A stretch of DNA of 64,000 nt from Paralithodes platypus (Eukaryota; Arthropoda; Malacostraca; Decapoda; Lithodidae). Both the position numbers and the translations under genes were made by a program. Shown piece by piece: positions 1-11,139 of the stretch. Under the pieces are notes generated by a model. It worked only from the letters and a program-made list of their open reading frames with translations, was not told where the DNA came from and did no database searches. Within the stretch, counting starts at the first letter, position 1. Every line of letters starts with the position of its first letter. The DNA is taken from NCBI GenBank assembly GCA_032716605.1, contig CM064481.1, forward strand, positions 22,004,811-22,068,810, written 5' to 3'.

Positions 1-571
1 CAGTCGTTGGAGTACTTGGTAAACTGGCTTACTGGAGCCTGGCCGATTTTATGGTATTATGTTACGACCCGGTTGCATTGTGTTATAATACCACTCGGTA
101 TTATAATACTTGGGTAGATGGCCGTAGTCTGTATGTATTCGGGTTTGACTTTATGTTTGTATGGTATTATTGTATCCAATGAACATGTACTAATCAGGTC
201 AGTTTAATATCAAATAAAACATAAAAGAAGGTTACAGGCGGCATTTCCTAAAGGAAAGGTGTTAACGCCTTTAAGTTTCATAGAACAGTTGGTGTAACAC
301 AGGAATAAACTATCCATTCAGTTTATATATTCCAGGGAAATGAAACATTCATTATCACCCAAATTTATTAATATGTAGGCCTACATATTCATGGCCTTAG
401 GTAATGTTACCAAAAAATATTTATACTCAAGGCCTAGATCTAATCCCTGAGATTTTGGAGTATATTGGAAACCTTATTGCATTCATAGTGTTTCCTCTTA
501 AAAATTAATTAATGTTCCTGGGTAGCCTAGGCTTACTTTAGTCTAGGGAACGATTATCACATGACCTTAAT
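1..571. other. No gene recognised
   Basis: AT-rich sequence with no ORF of substance on either strand and no element end that I can recognise. It leads into the tandem repeat that follows. Confidence 0.5.
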
Positions 572-990
572 ACTTGAGGTTGTATGGTGGTAGGCCTATG
601 TTATTATTGTATTTCCGGCCCATCTGGGTACTCGGGACTTTCGCCATAGGCTACTCGGTAGTCCTGGTAACCGGGCCTTATTGATATAAGGCCACGGGAA
701 CTCGGGAACTTGAGGTTGTATGGTGGTATGTTATTATTGTATTTCCGGTCCATCTGGGTACCCGGGACTTTTCGCCATACTCGGCAGTCCTGGTAACCGG
801 GCCTTGGTAACCGGGCCTTATTGAGATAAGGACTCGGGAACTGCGGGAACTTGAGGTTGTATGGTATTCCAGTATCGCGGCTCGCCCGCATACTGGGCAC
901 TCGGGACTGTCACCATATGTGGCAGACTGGCAGTCCCGCACTCGGGACTGTCACCATATCTGGCAGTCCCGGTGTCCGGGCCTTGGAACC
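572..990. repeat. Diverged tandem repeat, about 140-bp unit
   Basis: The phrase ACTTGAGGTTGTATGGT starts at about 572, 709 and 850. The first two units share the following 120 bases, including a stretch on a tATTTCCGG-cATCTGGGTA theme and a GGTAACCGGGCCTT block that is locally duplicated in unit 2. The third unit keeps only the start and a diverged tail in which CACTCGGGACTGTCACCAT occurs twice. Small ORFs read through it only because the units lack stops by chance. Confidence 0.7.
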
Positions 991-1275
991 GGACCTTTTG
1001 AGACAGGGCCTAGGGTAGGGTATTTGGAAAATTAACAGCATGTCGTATTTGATTCTTACATCATAGTGGGATACAGTATATTCAAATATGATATTATTAT
1101 GGGTACTCTTGATACCCTTGGAAAACAAAAAGGATATAGGAGTGCTTGAATAATGTTAAAGTGAAATAAAGCTGTATTCACTTTTAAAGGAAAACTTGGA
1201 AGTAAATACTGAAAGTATCGTAGTGAATTGTGGAGTGAAGCATTGAATGGAAATAGGTTAAAATTTTCTGGAAAT

Positions 1276-1652
1276 TAGGCTTAGGAAATTTTGATCCTAA
1301 GTAAAAATATTACGGTGGCCTGAAAAATAACCCCTGGCTAGGGCACGACCAGGGGCTACCTGTCAGGAATTATAGATATATGAATCTTATACTTACCTAT
1401 AATTCCACTCTTAAGGGAATATCTGTCATGGTATCATGTTAAAACACAACCAGCACAGAACAAATTAGGCTTAGGAAATTTGTACCTAAGTACAAATCTT
1501 ACGGTGGCTTGAAAAACAACCTCTGGTTTAGGCACAACCGAGGTTTGTCTGTCAGGGCTCACAGGTATAAGCTGATGACACTCGCATATAATTCAACACT
1601 TAAGTCAGTATCTATCAAGCTACAATGTTAATACACACTATCACAGAACAAA
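1276..1652. repeat. Two diverged direct repeats of about 190 bp
   Basis: The two units begin with GGCTTAGGAAATTT near 1276 and 1468 and run in parallel through TTACGGTGGC, a CAGG-type centre, CTGTCAGG and an end on CACAGAACAAA. They differ at many positions and by small indels, so the duplication is old. No coding potential is seen. Confidence 0.65.
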
Positions 1653-2268
1653 AGACACTGCCGCTAAGGAGCCGAGGTTCGTATGATACGACATACAGAA
1701 ATAAACACAATAAATTGAGGCTTTAGAAAGTGAAAGTGGCTCTGATGACACGCCCACCGACCAGCCCAGACTATGAAGTCCTTACTTACAGGATTACAAG
1801 TGAAATTGGTCCAAACAAACACATTCCTAAACGCGTATATGATTTCAACTGCACTATATATTCACTATGGACCAAAACTGACGCGCTCAAGAGGGGCTAT
1901 GTAACCCTGAGCATGAGGTAAGGACTCGCACGTCTACCTTGGCTGGCTCGGTGGGCGAGAGAGAAGGTTCCTGGGAGGAACAGCCAACTAGCAGGTGTAT
2001 GGGAAACAGAGGTAGACCGTGAGCGCGCATAGGCGCGGTGTTCAAACTGCTAATTCTTTTCTTTTTATTTCCTACTTTTCAGTGGCTCCAACCCAATAAC
2101 GTACCGTAGGAATGATTAAGGGGTACCCCCTATGATGATCTTGGTTCTCGACCACCGTGATCCAGGTTAACCCGGGCTCAGAGGAGCCCGGAACGAGGCC
2201 ATATTAACATAGGCACTTACGTCATTGACGTAAGGAGCCACCAATAAATTGTATATACTATATATATT
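1653..2268. other. No gene recognised
   Basis: A 63-codon open frame at 1730-1921 has no recognisable domain and no homolog that I know. The rest is non-coding. The last 20 bases are a TA-rich stretch directly before the inverted-repeat element at 2269. Confidence 0.4.
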
Positions 2269-2731
2269 GGGAGGTTTGACGACCTCCCTTATAACCAAAT
2301 AAGGAAAACCTCTTATTTGGTAGCAGTCTCGGAGTATCCAACGTAGGGCTTATGATCTCAGCCGCTACCACAGCGGGCCGATTTATCGGTACTCACGCGA
2401 AGTAATCAAATAATCTCTAGAGTTGCACCTCAATTCACTACTAGGCACGTTGTACACACTCCGAGACGACTAAGAAGGAAGAGAAAGTGAAGGAGAGAAA
2501 GAATTGTTATAGTTACCCATTTAATCTAGCTGCTCTCCTCTAAGCCATGCTCCATGTTCTATGAGCCTGTGCCAGGACCTGCCAAAGTATCGAGGTATCA
2601 AGTAATCAGTTTAGATTGGATGGGCAGGGGAGCGGCATGAGGGCGGGATACTCTGTCGTTGGATACTCCGAGACTGCTACCAAATAAGAGGTTTTCCTTA
2701 TTTGGTTATAAGGGAGGTCGTCAAACCTCCC
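2269..2731. mobile_element. Short foldback DNA transposon with perfect 75-bp inverted arms
   Basis: Bases 2269-2343 and 2657-2731 are exact reverse complements over all 75 positions by eye. Each arm contains two smaller hairpins: GGGAGGT against ACCTCCC at the very tip and CCAAATAAG against CTTATTTGG further in. The 313-bp centre has no ORF. The element is too short to encode a transposase, so it is non-autonomous. I do not see a clear target duplication: the flanks are TATATATT on the left and AATTTAG on the right. The sequence from 2321 to 2591 recurs inverted at 10351-10616, so the element is related to the large unit to its right. Confidence 0.75.
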
Positions 2732-3054
2732 AATTTAGTAGCAGTCTCTACGTTTCCAACGTAGGGCTTGAATCCCAAATTGGAGGCGGACATCCAAGAA
2801 ACCTTAAAAACCCCAAGCCTTAGCAAAAGTAGATGACCAAGAAAAGACAAATAAACAAATAGTTTTTAGGAAAAAGAGCGTAACAGTACGGTGCATATTA
2901 AGAAAGTACATGTTACAAGTGTATCAGTCTAGGGTCTAAAATGGACAGGCAGGTAAAGGAAGAGGTCATGTTGACCTTGGAATGGCACACCAACATGGGA
3001 AAGGTGAAGTCAATTGTAAAGTAGTACAAGAACAAACAGCACGGCACAGCATGT

Positions 3055-3835
3055 GGATGACCTCCGAAGACACTCTTATGTACAAGACATGGGTATGAGG
3101 CATAGGCATACCAATACAAAAACCCGTAGACAGTATAGTCCAAACGTAATAAACCTGAAGAGTTACATCCGTAACACTAAACAGACAGTACTGTTCAGAC
3201 AAGTATTGAAAGAGAAAGTCTTTGTACAAGCATACAAACCCCCCCCCCCCTGTTGTAGGGAAAGGAAGAAAATACAGTACGGGAGGAAGAGACACAGGAG
3301 ACGGTGGACGTCACCACATGACACTCTGTAGGTACACGACATGGGTAGGAGGCAGAAGCATACCAACACAAAACCCGTAGACAGTTGAGTCAGAAAGTAA
3401 AAACTGAAAGAGAGAAATCCTAAAGTGAAGCCAAGTGGAAAGTATTCACAAAAACACAAGGCACGGCATAGCAGGCGGACGCCATCAGACGACACTCTGG
3501 AGGTACATGACACGGGTAGGAGGCATAAGTATACCAACACAACCCGGAGACAGTGGAGTCAGAACGGAAAAAGTGTAAGAGCGAAAACCGTAAGTGAAGG
3601 CAGGTGTTAAGTGTTTACAAAACAAAATGGCACGGTATAGCCGGCTGACGACATCATCCAACATTTGTCATGTACAAGACATGGGTATGCGGCATAAGCA
3701 TACCAAGGTAAAACCCGTAGACAGTGTAGTCATAATGTAAAATCCGTAAGAGCGACATCCTCCATATACCAAACAGACATGTATTGAAAGAAAGGCTTTG
3801 TACAAGCATACAAAAAATACCTCCCCCCCCCCCCC
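3055..3835. repeat. Four diverged repeat units of about 170-250 bp
   Basis: Units start near 3055, 3307, 3478 and 3648. Each has a GACACTC- or GACATC-type start, ACATGGGTA-GG-GGCA, CATACCAA, ACCCGTAGACAGT and a GTAAGAGCGA-type block. Units 1 and 4 share an extra tail that reads TTTGTACAAGCATACAAA, then a poly-C run, then GGGAAAGGAAGAAAATACAGTA. The shared tail suggests a higher-order repeat. Confidence 0.7.
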
Positions 3836-3839
3836 TTTG

Positions 3840-6640
3840 TCAGGGAAAGGAAGAAAATACAGTATGGGACGAAGACAGCAGGAAGAGAAGCAGGATGGAT
3901 GACGAAGCAGGGAACACGTTGATGGAACGCGACCCAAGGCATATGAAGCCTGGCCGTGGGCATGGAGAGGTATGTGCACACCGAAGCCCGTCCCGGCACA
4001 GTGGCACACACAGAAGCAACAGGGCGTGAATCTGGCATAGCAGAAGTTCCATACGAGTCTACAAAACGAACAGAAGGGGTCAAAGTGACGAACCCGAGGG
4101 AAGGGGCCCTGGCTATGGTTTGGAGCCGGACGGAGCCTAAAACAGGTCTTCAGAAAGGTGACACCCCTTGTGAGGGAGCACCAGCCCCGTCAAGGCCTCC
4201 AAGAGGACCCCAAGAGCAGGCAGGCGGCCTCGAAAGACGTAGGACCGTACATGCCGGCGAGTGTCCCAAACCAGTGATGAAGGGAACGGAACACAAACGC
4301 AACCGAGGGAGCTATGTGCCCACTACCCAGCGTCACGGAGTCATTTAGGGAACCCAATCCAAGATGACTGAAGCCCTCCACGGAGACATCAGCCAGCGCC
4401 GACGAAGCATATCAGCCAAGCCGAGGTCAAAAGGCGGCAACCACCCAGCCACACAAACATTTACGACACAAATGCCAACAAGGTCCCTAGGGCCCCAATC
4501 CGGCCCAAGAGGAAGCCGGAGACAGGGAGGGGAACGGAACACGGACACTAGTGCTTCAGCCGTTTGACAACACACTTGCGGCGGCAACAGAGTTTACACG
4601 TTGGAGCAGCGGTGGGGCAGGACTTTAGTGTTCCATAGGCCAATTGTCTAACCGACAGGAGAGTCTTGTGAAGGTGCAGTCTCTTTGGAACACTGTTAAG
4701 GCTGGTGTGGTAACCGAGACTGCAGGAGCAAGTGCAGCGGGGGGGGCGAGTCGTGCTGAGGCACGGTTAGCACCACACCAACAACATCCACAGTGATGAC
4801 TGGGCGGGGCAGTGGTGAGGTGGGACCTGATTGTCCTACAGTACACCCCAACTACCGAAAAGCAACCCGTCTGAGCCGGTACAAATGCATGTGAACGGAC
4901 AAATGACGGGAACCCAGTACACGTATGTATAGCGGAGCGTACCAAGCACGGGCCGGCCACATGGGCGCGATCAACCAAACCCCGCGGCAGAAAAATCCCA
5001 GCCCGTGGAGGACGTAGCACATGAGGAGTGCGACGGGCGGAGGCAATGTGGACACCGACTGTCACCCACTCCAGTCCGTGCCGAAGGCATCAGCGGATAA
5101 GAAGACCAACCGAAAGGCCACCGACATGCCCGCCAGGGCAAGACAGCGAACCCGCAGGAAGAAGAACGGTACCACCAGGATCAAGGCCCGGACGCAAAAG
5201 CGAAGAGCCCTGACCACTCGCCGCGGTGGCGAAGATCCATGTTAGATCGGGAGCCCCACCCCCCTCACACGACGCATCTGTGGCTATCCAGACGGCCGCC
5301 GGGGGAGCAGGCCAGGGCACTGCTGCCGCGAGCGAGCCCCGAGCGACCCAGTGTGATAGTCCCATATGTAGCAAGCGCGGTACCGGCCACAGCCAGTAAA
5401 GGGGGGGGCGATACAGGGAAGTGTTAGGGGACCAGTAGAACAAGGTAGTCGAGTCCGAGCTGGCCTAAGGCACGGTCAGTGCCGCCCAAGGTAAAGACCT
5501 CAGCCGGGAAAACACCCAGAACACGTTCGTGAACGAGAACGGGCAGAACACGACAAGTGTGGACGTGGACACCCGACCCGGGGGAACAGGAGCACAGTGG
5601 AGGTTCCATGGCCCCCAGTGTGAAGGTGGGAGGACCGCCATGTGAAATAGCGATGGTGAACCCCAGGCCCGTGACACGGACGACTACAGCGAGTGTGTCC
5701 AGGACACAATGTGTGGAGATGTTATCGCGACGGCACCACCCCCATACATGGACTGGAGTACCTGGGCCACCTCCTGAGACACTGCGTCGATGACGGGGAG
5801 GGCGCCCGAGAGGAGGTTGAGACCACCTCCAGGCCAGACCCTACTATACCCCGTCGTGCCCACGACCGGCGTGGCTAGCGCAGGAAGTGGGGGCGGGAGA
5901 AGCCGGTGCGGGCGCTTTGCATCAGGCCCACCACCAAGTCGATGAGACGGCCGGATGAGGGTAGAGGGGATGGGCCAGGAGGAGCTACGCGGTGTGCGGA
6001 GCATAGCCTCCCTTAAGTTGTCATGGAGAAAGGAACTACCATGGCCAAACCCCCGTCCACCTGGCCGTCCTGACGAAAACGGAGAGCGGGCCTCACGCTC
6101 CGGCTTGTCCCCCTCCCGTCCGAGCAAGGCAGCGGAGGACGAGGGTCCCGGAACATGCCAGCATAGTCCACCCACAGGACGGAACGGCAAACCGGGTACG
6201 AACGGCCACGGGAGGAGCGTATACAACGCCCCCCGCGGCCCGTCCCATAGCCCAAGCCCCAGGGCTCCGTGCCGGCGACGGACCACCACTCGCATGGTTG
6301 GAGGAGGACGACGAGGGCTTCGCCACGACCTCCCATTGTGCGGAACATGTGTCGCTGAGCACAAGCAAGAAAGCCTCCTGCCAAGCCACCCCCAGGAACG
6401 TCAGTCCCGGACTTAAAAGGGCCGGCAGGAGGAGGTGGCTGTGGACGTCGGCAGGGGCTGACGAGCAGAGAAACCACCCGAACCAGTCGACGGCAATGGG
6501 TGGCGAACGTCCTGGACCGGGCAGGAAAAGCGAATGCAACGTAGGGCTGAAGAACCCAGCGAAGTCCGAGGAGCGGAGCAGCAGGCCAGACACAAAAGCG
6601 GAGGCCACGGTGGGGATGGACGGTAAAAGGTCAACGAAGA
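3840..6640. other. GC-rich non-coding sequence, no gene recognised
   Basis: This stretch is clearly richer in G and C than the rest of the window and has many overlapping open frames on both strands (up to 226 codons at 5684-6364 minus). They overlap one another in several frames, have biased low-complexity translations rich in R, P, G and W, and show no domain. High GC lowers stop-codon density, so I treat them as chance frames. Confidence 0.5.
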
Positions 6641-6648
6641 AAGGAGTG

Positions 6649-9090
6649 AATCCAATACACACAGGACCAACGCCACATGAGCGGAGGCCTGGGACCTGTC
6701 AGCGAGGCTCTGTGGCGATCTAGGAGCAAGAGGCCAACTGTGGAGCGGATTCGAGGCACAGAAGGAAATGAACAGAGGACACATCAAGGGGGGAAACCCA
6801 GCGAAGCAGCCGGTCCCTGGGCGCATATGAATGCAAAGGGCATAAAGAACCAGAGGAAATAGACACGTGGCCGATTCCTGGTGACAGATACAGGGCACAG
6901 GGTACATCCAAGACTATAAAACCCACCTGTGGAGCGAGGTTCTAGAGAAAGAGGAAGAGGCAGATGACACCCTGCCTGTTTGGCGGAAAACGTGTGGAAA
7001 CACAACGCGGAGTCAAGGTCGAACCCCCCCGGCAGTAAAAAGTCAAGTATGAGCTACCCGACACCTAAGTGGTACAAATAGGAGGGGGAATCCAAGACAC
7101 ACAGGACAATCGCCACGCGAGCAGAGTCCTGGGACTAGGCAACAGGTCCCTGTCTCCACCTAGTACACTAGAAGGCCGTCTGTAGGGCGGAAACGAAGCA
7201 CAGGAGGACACAGAGGATAGGAAATCAGCCAAGTAGCCATATCCAGGACCATATGTACATTCAAACTGAGACAGGGCACCAACTCCATCAATAACCGAGA
7301 AAAAAGACGATGTGGCCGATTCCCAGATACAGATAAACAGGGTACATCAAAAAGTAGAAAATTTGCTTGTATAGCGGAATTCTATAAAAGATGAAGAGCC
7401 AGAGGACACCAGGAGATCCTCGCTTGTGAGGCGATCTAGGCCCGTCGGCCTTTCTCCGAAGCAGGGTGCATCCAGGAGGTGAAGGGCGGAGAGACAAACT
7501 TCACATCGGCGGGGGTCGTAGACATCCTTGGCGTAGCAGGCCGTGCGGAGGCAGCACCCACGACCGAAAGCATGTCAGGCGGAAGCAGGGAGGAGCCGTC
7601 AGTACGGCACCGAAAAATGGGGGGGAGCGTCACACACCAGTGGAGGTGAGACAGGGGAAAAGTATGAGGCAGTAGAGCCAAAATAGCAGTTGAAACCCAA
7701 GTAAGACAATACCCAGGAAGACGCCAAGTAGCAAGGAAAGTCAATTAAAAGACACCCACACAGTAGACCACAACCACCAGGGCTGGGACAAGCCCATTTG
7801 GCAAGACCCAACCCTGGTAAACAGGTCCAAGTCCTTTGGGGAAAAAAGACCCCACCCAAAATACCTGAGAACCCTCCGGGAGAGCGGAGGGAGGAGGGGG
7901 CGAAGCGGTGAAGGTCTCGCCGGCAGGAGAGCGGGCACCAGCAGGAAGGAAAAAGGTCAAGTGTGAGCAACCCAACAGTACCCTATTAGAAGAAATAGGG
8001 AAGGGGAGGGAATCCAATACACACAGGACAATCGCCACTTTGGGTCGAGTCTTAGGACTTTGCAGGAGGTCCTGGGGGCCACCTAGGATACTAGGAGGCA
8101 CCTGTAGGGCGGAAACTAGGTACCGAAGGAGGACACAAGGAAGAGGAAACAGCCAAGCAGCTGTCGTCCAAGGAGTCCTGTCCAGATACAATGAAAAAAG
8201 GTGGCAGAACAGGGCGCCGAAAACCAAGGCAAGCGAAAAAACTATGTGGCCTAAGCCTTGACAAGGTATAGGGCATGACATGTCGGCTGAGAGCAGGGAG
8301 GAGCCGGCAGCACAGCACTGAAAAATGGGGGAAGCATTACCCACCAGTGGAGGTGAGACAGGCAATATGAGGCAGTATAGCCAAATCAGCATGTAATACT
8401 CAGGAAGACAATATCCAGTAAGAAGCTAAGTAGCAAGTATATCAGGAAAGTCAAATAAAAACCACCCACACCGGAGACCCTCAACACCAGGGCTGGGACA
8501 AGCCCCTTAGCGAGGCCCAACCCTGGGAACAGGTCCAAACCAAAGTTTGGGGAAAGTTGTCCCACCCGAAATACCTGAGAACCCTCTGTGAGAGCGGAGG
8601 GAGGAGGTGGCAAAGTGGCGGCGGCGGAGGGACAGCCGGCAGTAGAGCGGGCACCAGCTGGAAGGAAAAGGTCAAGTGTGAGCAACCCAACAGTACCCTA
8701 TAAGTTTAAATAGGGGCGGGGAGGGAATCCAAAACACACAGGACATCGCCACTTTGGGTCGAGTCCTAGGACTTTTCAGGTGGTCCTTGGGTCCACCCAG
8801 TATACAAGGAGGCCGCCTGTAGGGCGGGAACCAGGTACAGAAGGAGGACACAAGGAACAGGACAGAAGGGATAGGAAAAACAGCCAATCAGCCGTTGTCC
8901 AAGAAGCCCTGTCCAGGTACATGAAATAGGGGGCAGAACAGGGCGCATAAACCAAGTCAAGTGAAAAAGCTATGTGGCCTAGGCCTTGACAAGGCACAGG
9001 GCACATCAAAAAGATAAAGGCGCTTGTAGGGCGGATTTAAAAAGATGAAGGAGCTGAGGACACCAGAAGACCCTTGCCTGTGTGGCGAAA
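6649..9090. repeat. Degenerate long direct repeats
   Basis: Four units open with GAATCCAA-ACACACAGGAC near 6649, 7088, 8008 and 8725 and continue with a shared TGTAGGGCGG and GAGGACAC theme. A second module containing CCAGGGCTGGGACAAGCCC and AAATACCTGAGAACCCTC occurs at about 7765-8005 and 8470-8720, so 7752-8440 and 8455-9000 form a roughly 700-bp duplication. Long open frames on the minus strand (for example 7745-8392) follow the same repeats and look like proline- and leucine-rich chance translations. Confidence 0.65.
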
Positions 9091-10350
9091 AAACGTGAGT
9101 AAACACGAAAATCGAGTCAACTTGTCCAAGCATATCCTCCCTGTGAGCGGGGCCCCTATCGCGTACAGTTTCCAGACATCCCCCCCCCCCCCCTTTTTAG
9201 TGATCAAAAAAAGGCAGGGGAAGAACAGAAACATGTACTGTAAGAAAAACGAGAATTTAACCGAGAGCTACGAGACCGAGACTTCCCAGTCAGTGGAGAC
9301 AAAAGGAAGGCAGAAGGAAAGGACCTGTGTGGATCATTCCAACGGCGGGCAGCTCAAGGCAAAAACCGATTAGCTTAAACACACAATTAATGAGAATTTG
9401 AACAAGAGCGTAGAAGACCAACCAGCAAGTCAGTAGAGACAAGAGGAAAACAGAAGGACAGGACTATGTGGCCCAATCCGACGGTGGTCAGCTCAAGTTA
9501 AAAAACACAGGCCTAGCCTAGTTACACAATTCACATAAAAGAGAAAAGACTAGGGCAGCGTCAATCCCTAAGTGAAAAAACCTAGTAACAAAGCTAAACA
9601 CCGCCCGAGAAGCCCCACAAGTACGTTAAATTAATAAAATAAAAGGAGGATAGCCTAGGGCTTGACCGACATTTTCACCAGAACCACGTATCCATGAGTC
9701 AAGTAGGCCCGGGGAAACGAAAAGGAACTGACAAAAGCGTGAACCATGCGAACGAAATACAAGACCACCAACTATGGACAAGTTTAATAAACAAGTCAGA
9801 AGGGCTATAGGTCAGTTGAGACCAAAGCAGCATGTTTGTGAGAGAATAAAGGCTATGTGGCCTATGCTCACACAAAGCAGAATCCAGAGAAACTTCATGC
9901 TCAAGTCTTGTAAAACATCGACACGTAGTCATATGAAAAAACAATAAAACAAAAAGTCACAAAGGGAAAGAAATAATGCATCCCGCGGGAAGCATCTCCC
10001 CCCCCCCCCCCCCACCCACCCACCCAAGTACGTTAAGGGTAATTAAAGTGAACATGAACCCGAAAGCCAGGGTAGAATCGACACACAACGACCGCAACGC
10101 GGCGTCGCGGACCAAACACCGCCGAAGAAAACAAATAAATAAACATGTCTCCAGCACTATGAGCACACCCAGTAAACACGCCATAAATCCGTATAAAGTG
10201 CTGCCTACATCACGGAACATCCCTCTAAAACCTCAACAGCCTGAAAAGGCTCACACTCACTAATAGTTGAAGCGAAGGGGAAGCAAAGCAGGCACTCGCG
10301 AAGCACAGACAAAAAAGGCGTGTGACATCGACGGTGGGCGCGAAGTGACT
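9091..10350. other. No gene recognised; two poly-C tracts
   Basis: A C tract lies near 9180 and a second near 10000, the latter followed by CCACCCACCCACCC. Short open frames on both strands show no domain. A phrase on the theme AGTGGAGACAAAAGGAA recurs near 9290 and 9435, which indicates more of the degenerate repeat structure seen to the left. Confidence 0.4.
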
Positions 10351-10616
10351 GATACTTTGGCAGGTCCTGGCGCAGGCTCATAGAACATGGCTTAGAGGAG
10401 AGCAGCTAGATTAAATGGGTAACTATAACAATTCTTTCTCTCCTTCGCTTTCTCTTCCTTCTTAGTCGTCTCGGAGTGTGTACAACGTGCCTAGTAGTGA
10501 ATTGAGGTGCAACTCTAGAGATTATTTGGTTACTTCGCGTGAGTACCGATAAATCGGCCCGCTGTGGTAGCGGCTGAGATCATAAGCCCTACGTTGGAAA
10601 CATAGAGACTGCTACT
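10351..10616 (-). repeat. Inverted copy of the 2321-2591 segment
   Basis: Read on the minus strand this segment matches 2321-2591 nearly base for base, with one 7-base indel and a few substitutions. It includes a GATTTATCGGTACTCACGCG block and a purine-rich GAAGGAAGAGAAAG block. It forms the right boundary of the non-coding unit. Confidence 0.8.
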
Positions 10617-10618
10617 AA

Positions 10619-10621
<3 letters not shown>

Positions 10622-10672
<51 letters not shown>
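10622..10672. repeat. TA microsatellite
   Basis: About 25 uninterrupted TA units directly outside the inverted-repeat boundary at 10620. Confidence 0.95.
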
Positions 10673-10676
<4 letters not shown>

Positions 10677-10800
10677 CAGGGTTGGCATGATTAAAATCAA
10701 GTCATTTTAATCCAATGATTTTAATCAATTATAATCAAAGAAAAAAAATCATTGATTATAATAAAAGAAAATATAAATTTAAATTTCACATTTCAAGTAA
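10677..10800 (+). mobile_element. Probable hAT-like element end
   Basis: The sequence starts with CAGGGTTGGC, a terminal motif typical of many hAT elements, followed by an AT-rich stretch of ATTTTAATC-type short repeats. I do not see a matching opposite end nearby or a transposase, so only one terminus of a non-autonomous or truncated element is supported. Confidence 0.4.
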
Positions 10801-11139
10801 TTAAAAGACATTGTAAACTAATGTTTATAGTCTACCGACATTTTTAGCCTCTTAAACATTAGTACTGTACATCAACTAGGAACAGCTCAGGTTTTCTCTG
10901 TCTCTTGAAATGTACTGTATACGGTATGTTGAAGATCCTCACTTCTCACATAGACTAGGAATATCAGTTGAGTATATTTGTGGTCATTTTTATATGCATG
11001 TATGACTGATTAAATTATTTCATTCTACCCCCACTTTAACCATTCTGATTTCTTCATTTAAATAGGTTTATAGGGTTTTACTATGGACTCATTTTATCCT
11101 TTATTGTATCCGCTTATCCTTTTTACCTATTAAGAGTTA

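Larger units (their letters stand above)
2732..10620. other. 7.9-kb non-coding unit bounded by inverted repeats
   Basis: The left edge carries TAGCAGTCTCTACGTTTCC from 2740, followed by AACGTAGGGCTT. The right edge at 10580-10616 carries the same sequence inverted (one base different) and ends at CTACTAAAT before a TA microsatellite. The inverted homology is longer, about 270 bp, if the 2269-2731 element is counted as the left partner. The interior has degenerate direct repeats, four long poly-C runs (near 3240, 3823, 9180 and 10000) and no long ORF. It could be a very large non-autonomous DNA element, or a repeat array caught between two related short transposons. I cannot name a superfamily. 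Confidence 0.4.

Noticed and set aside
3053..3610. CRISPR-like array
   Set aside because: The units are about 170-250 bp, diverged, and without short identical repeats separated by unique spacers. The context is eukaryotic.
5684..9009. Long open frames on the minus strand (up to 226 codons) in the GC-rich and repetitive unit
   Set aside because: They overlap in several frames, follow the repeat units, have low-complexity hydrophobic or proline-rich translations and no domain. High GC and pyrimidine bias explain the lack of stops.
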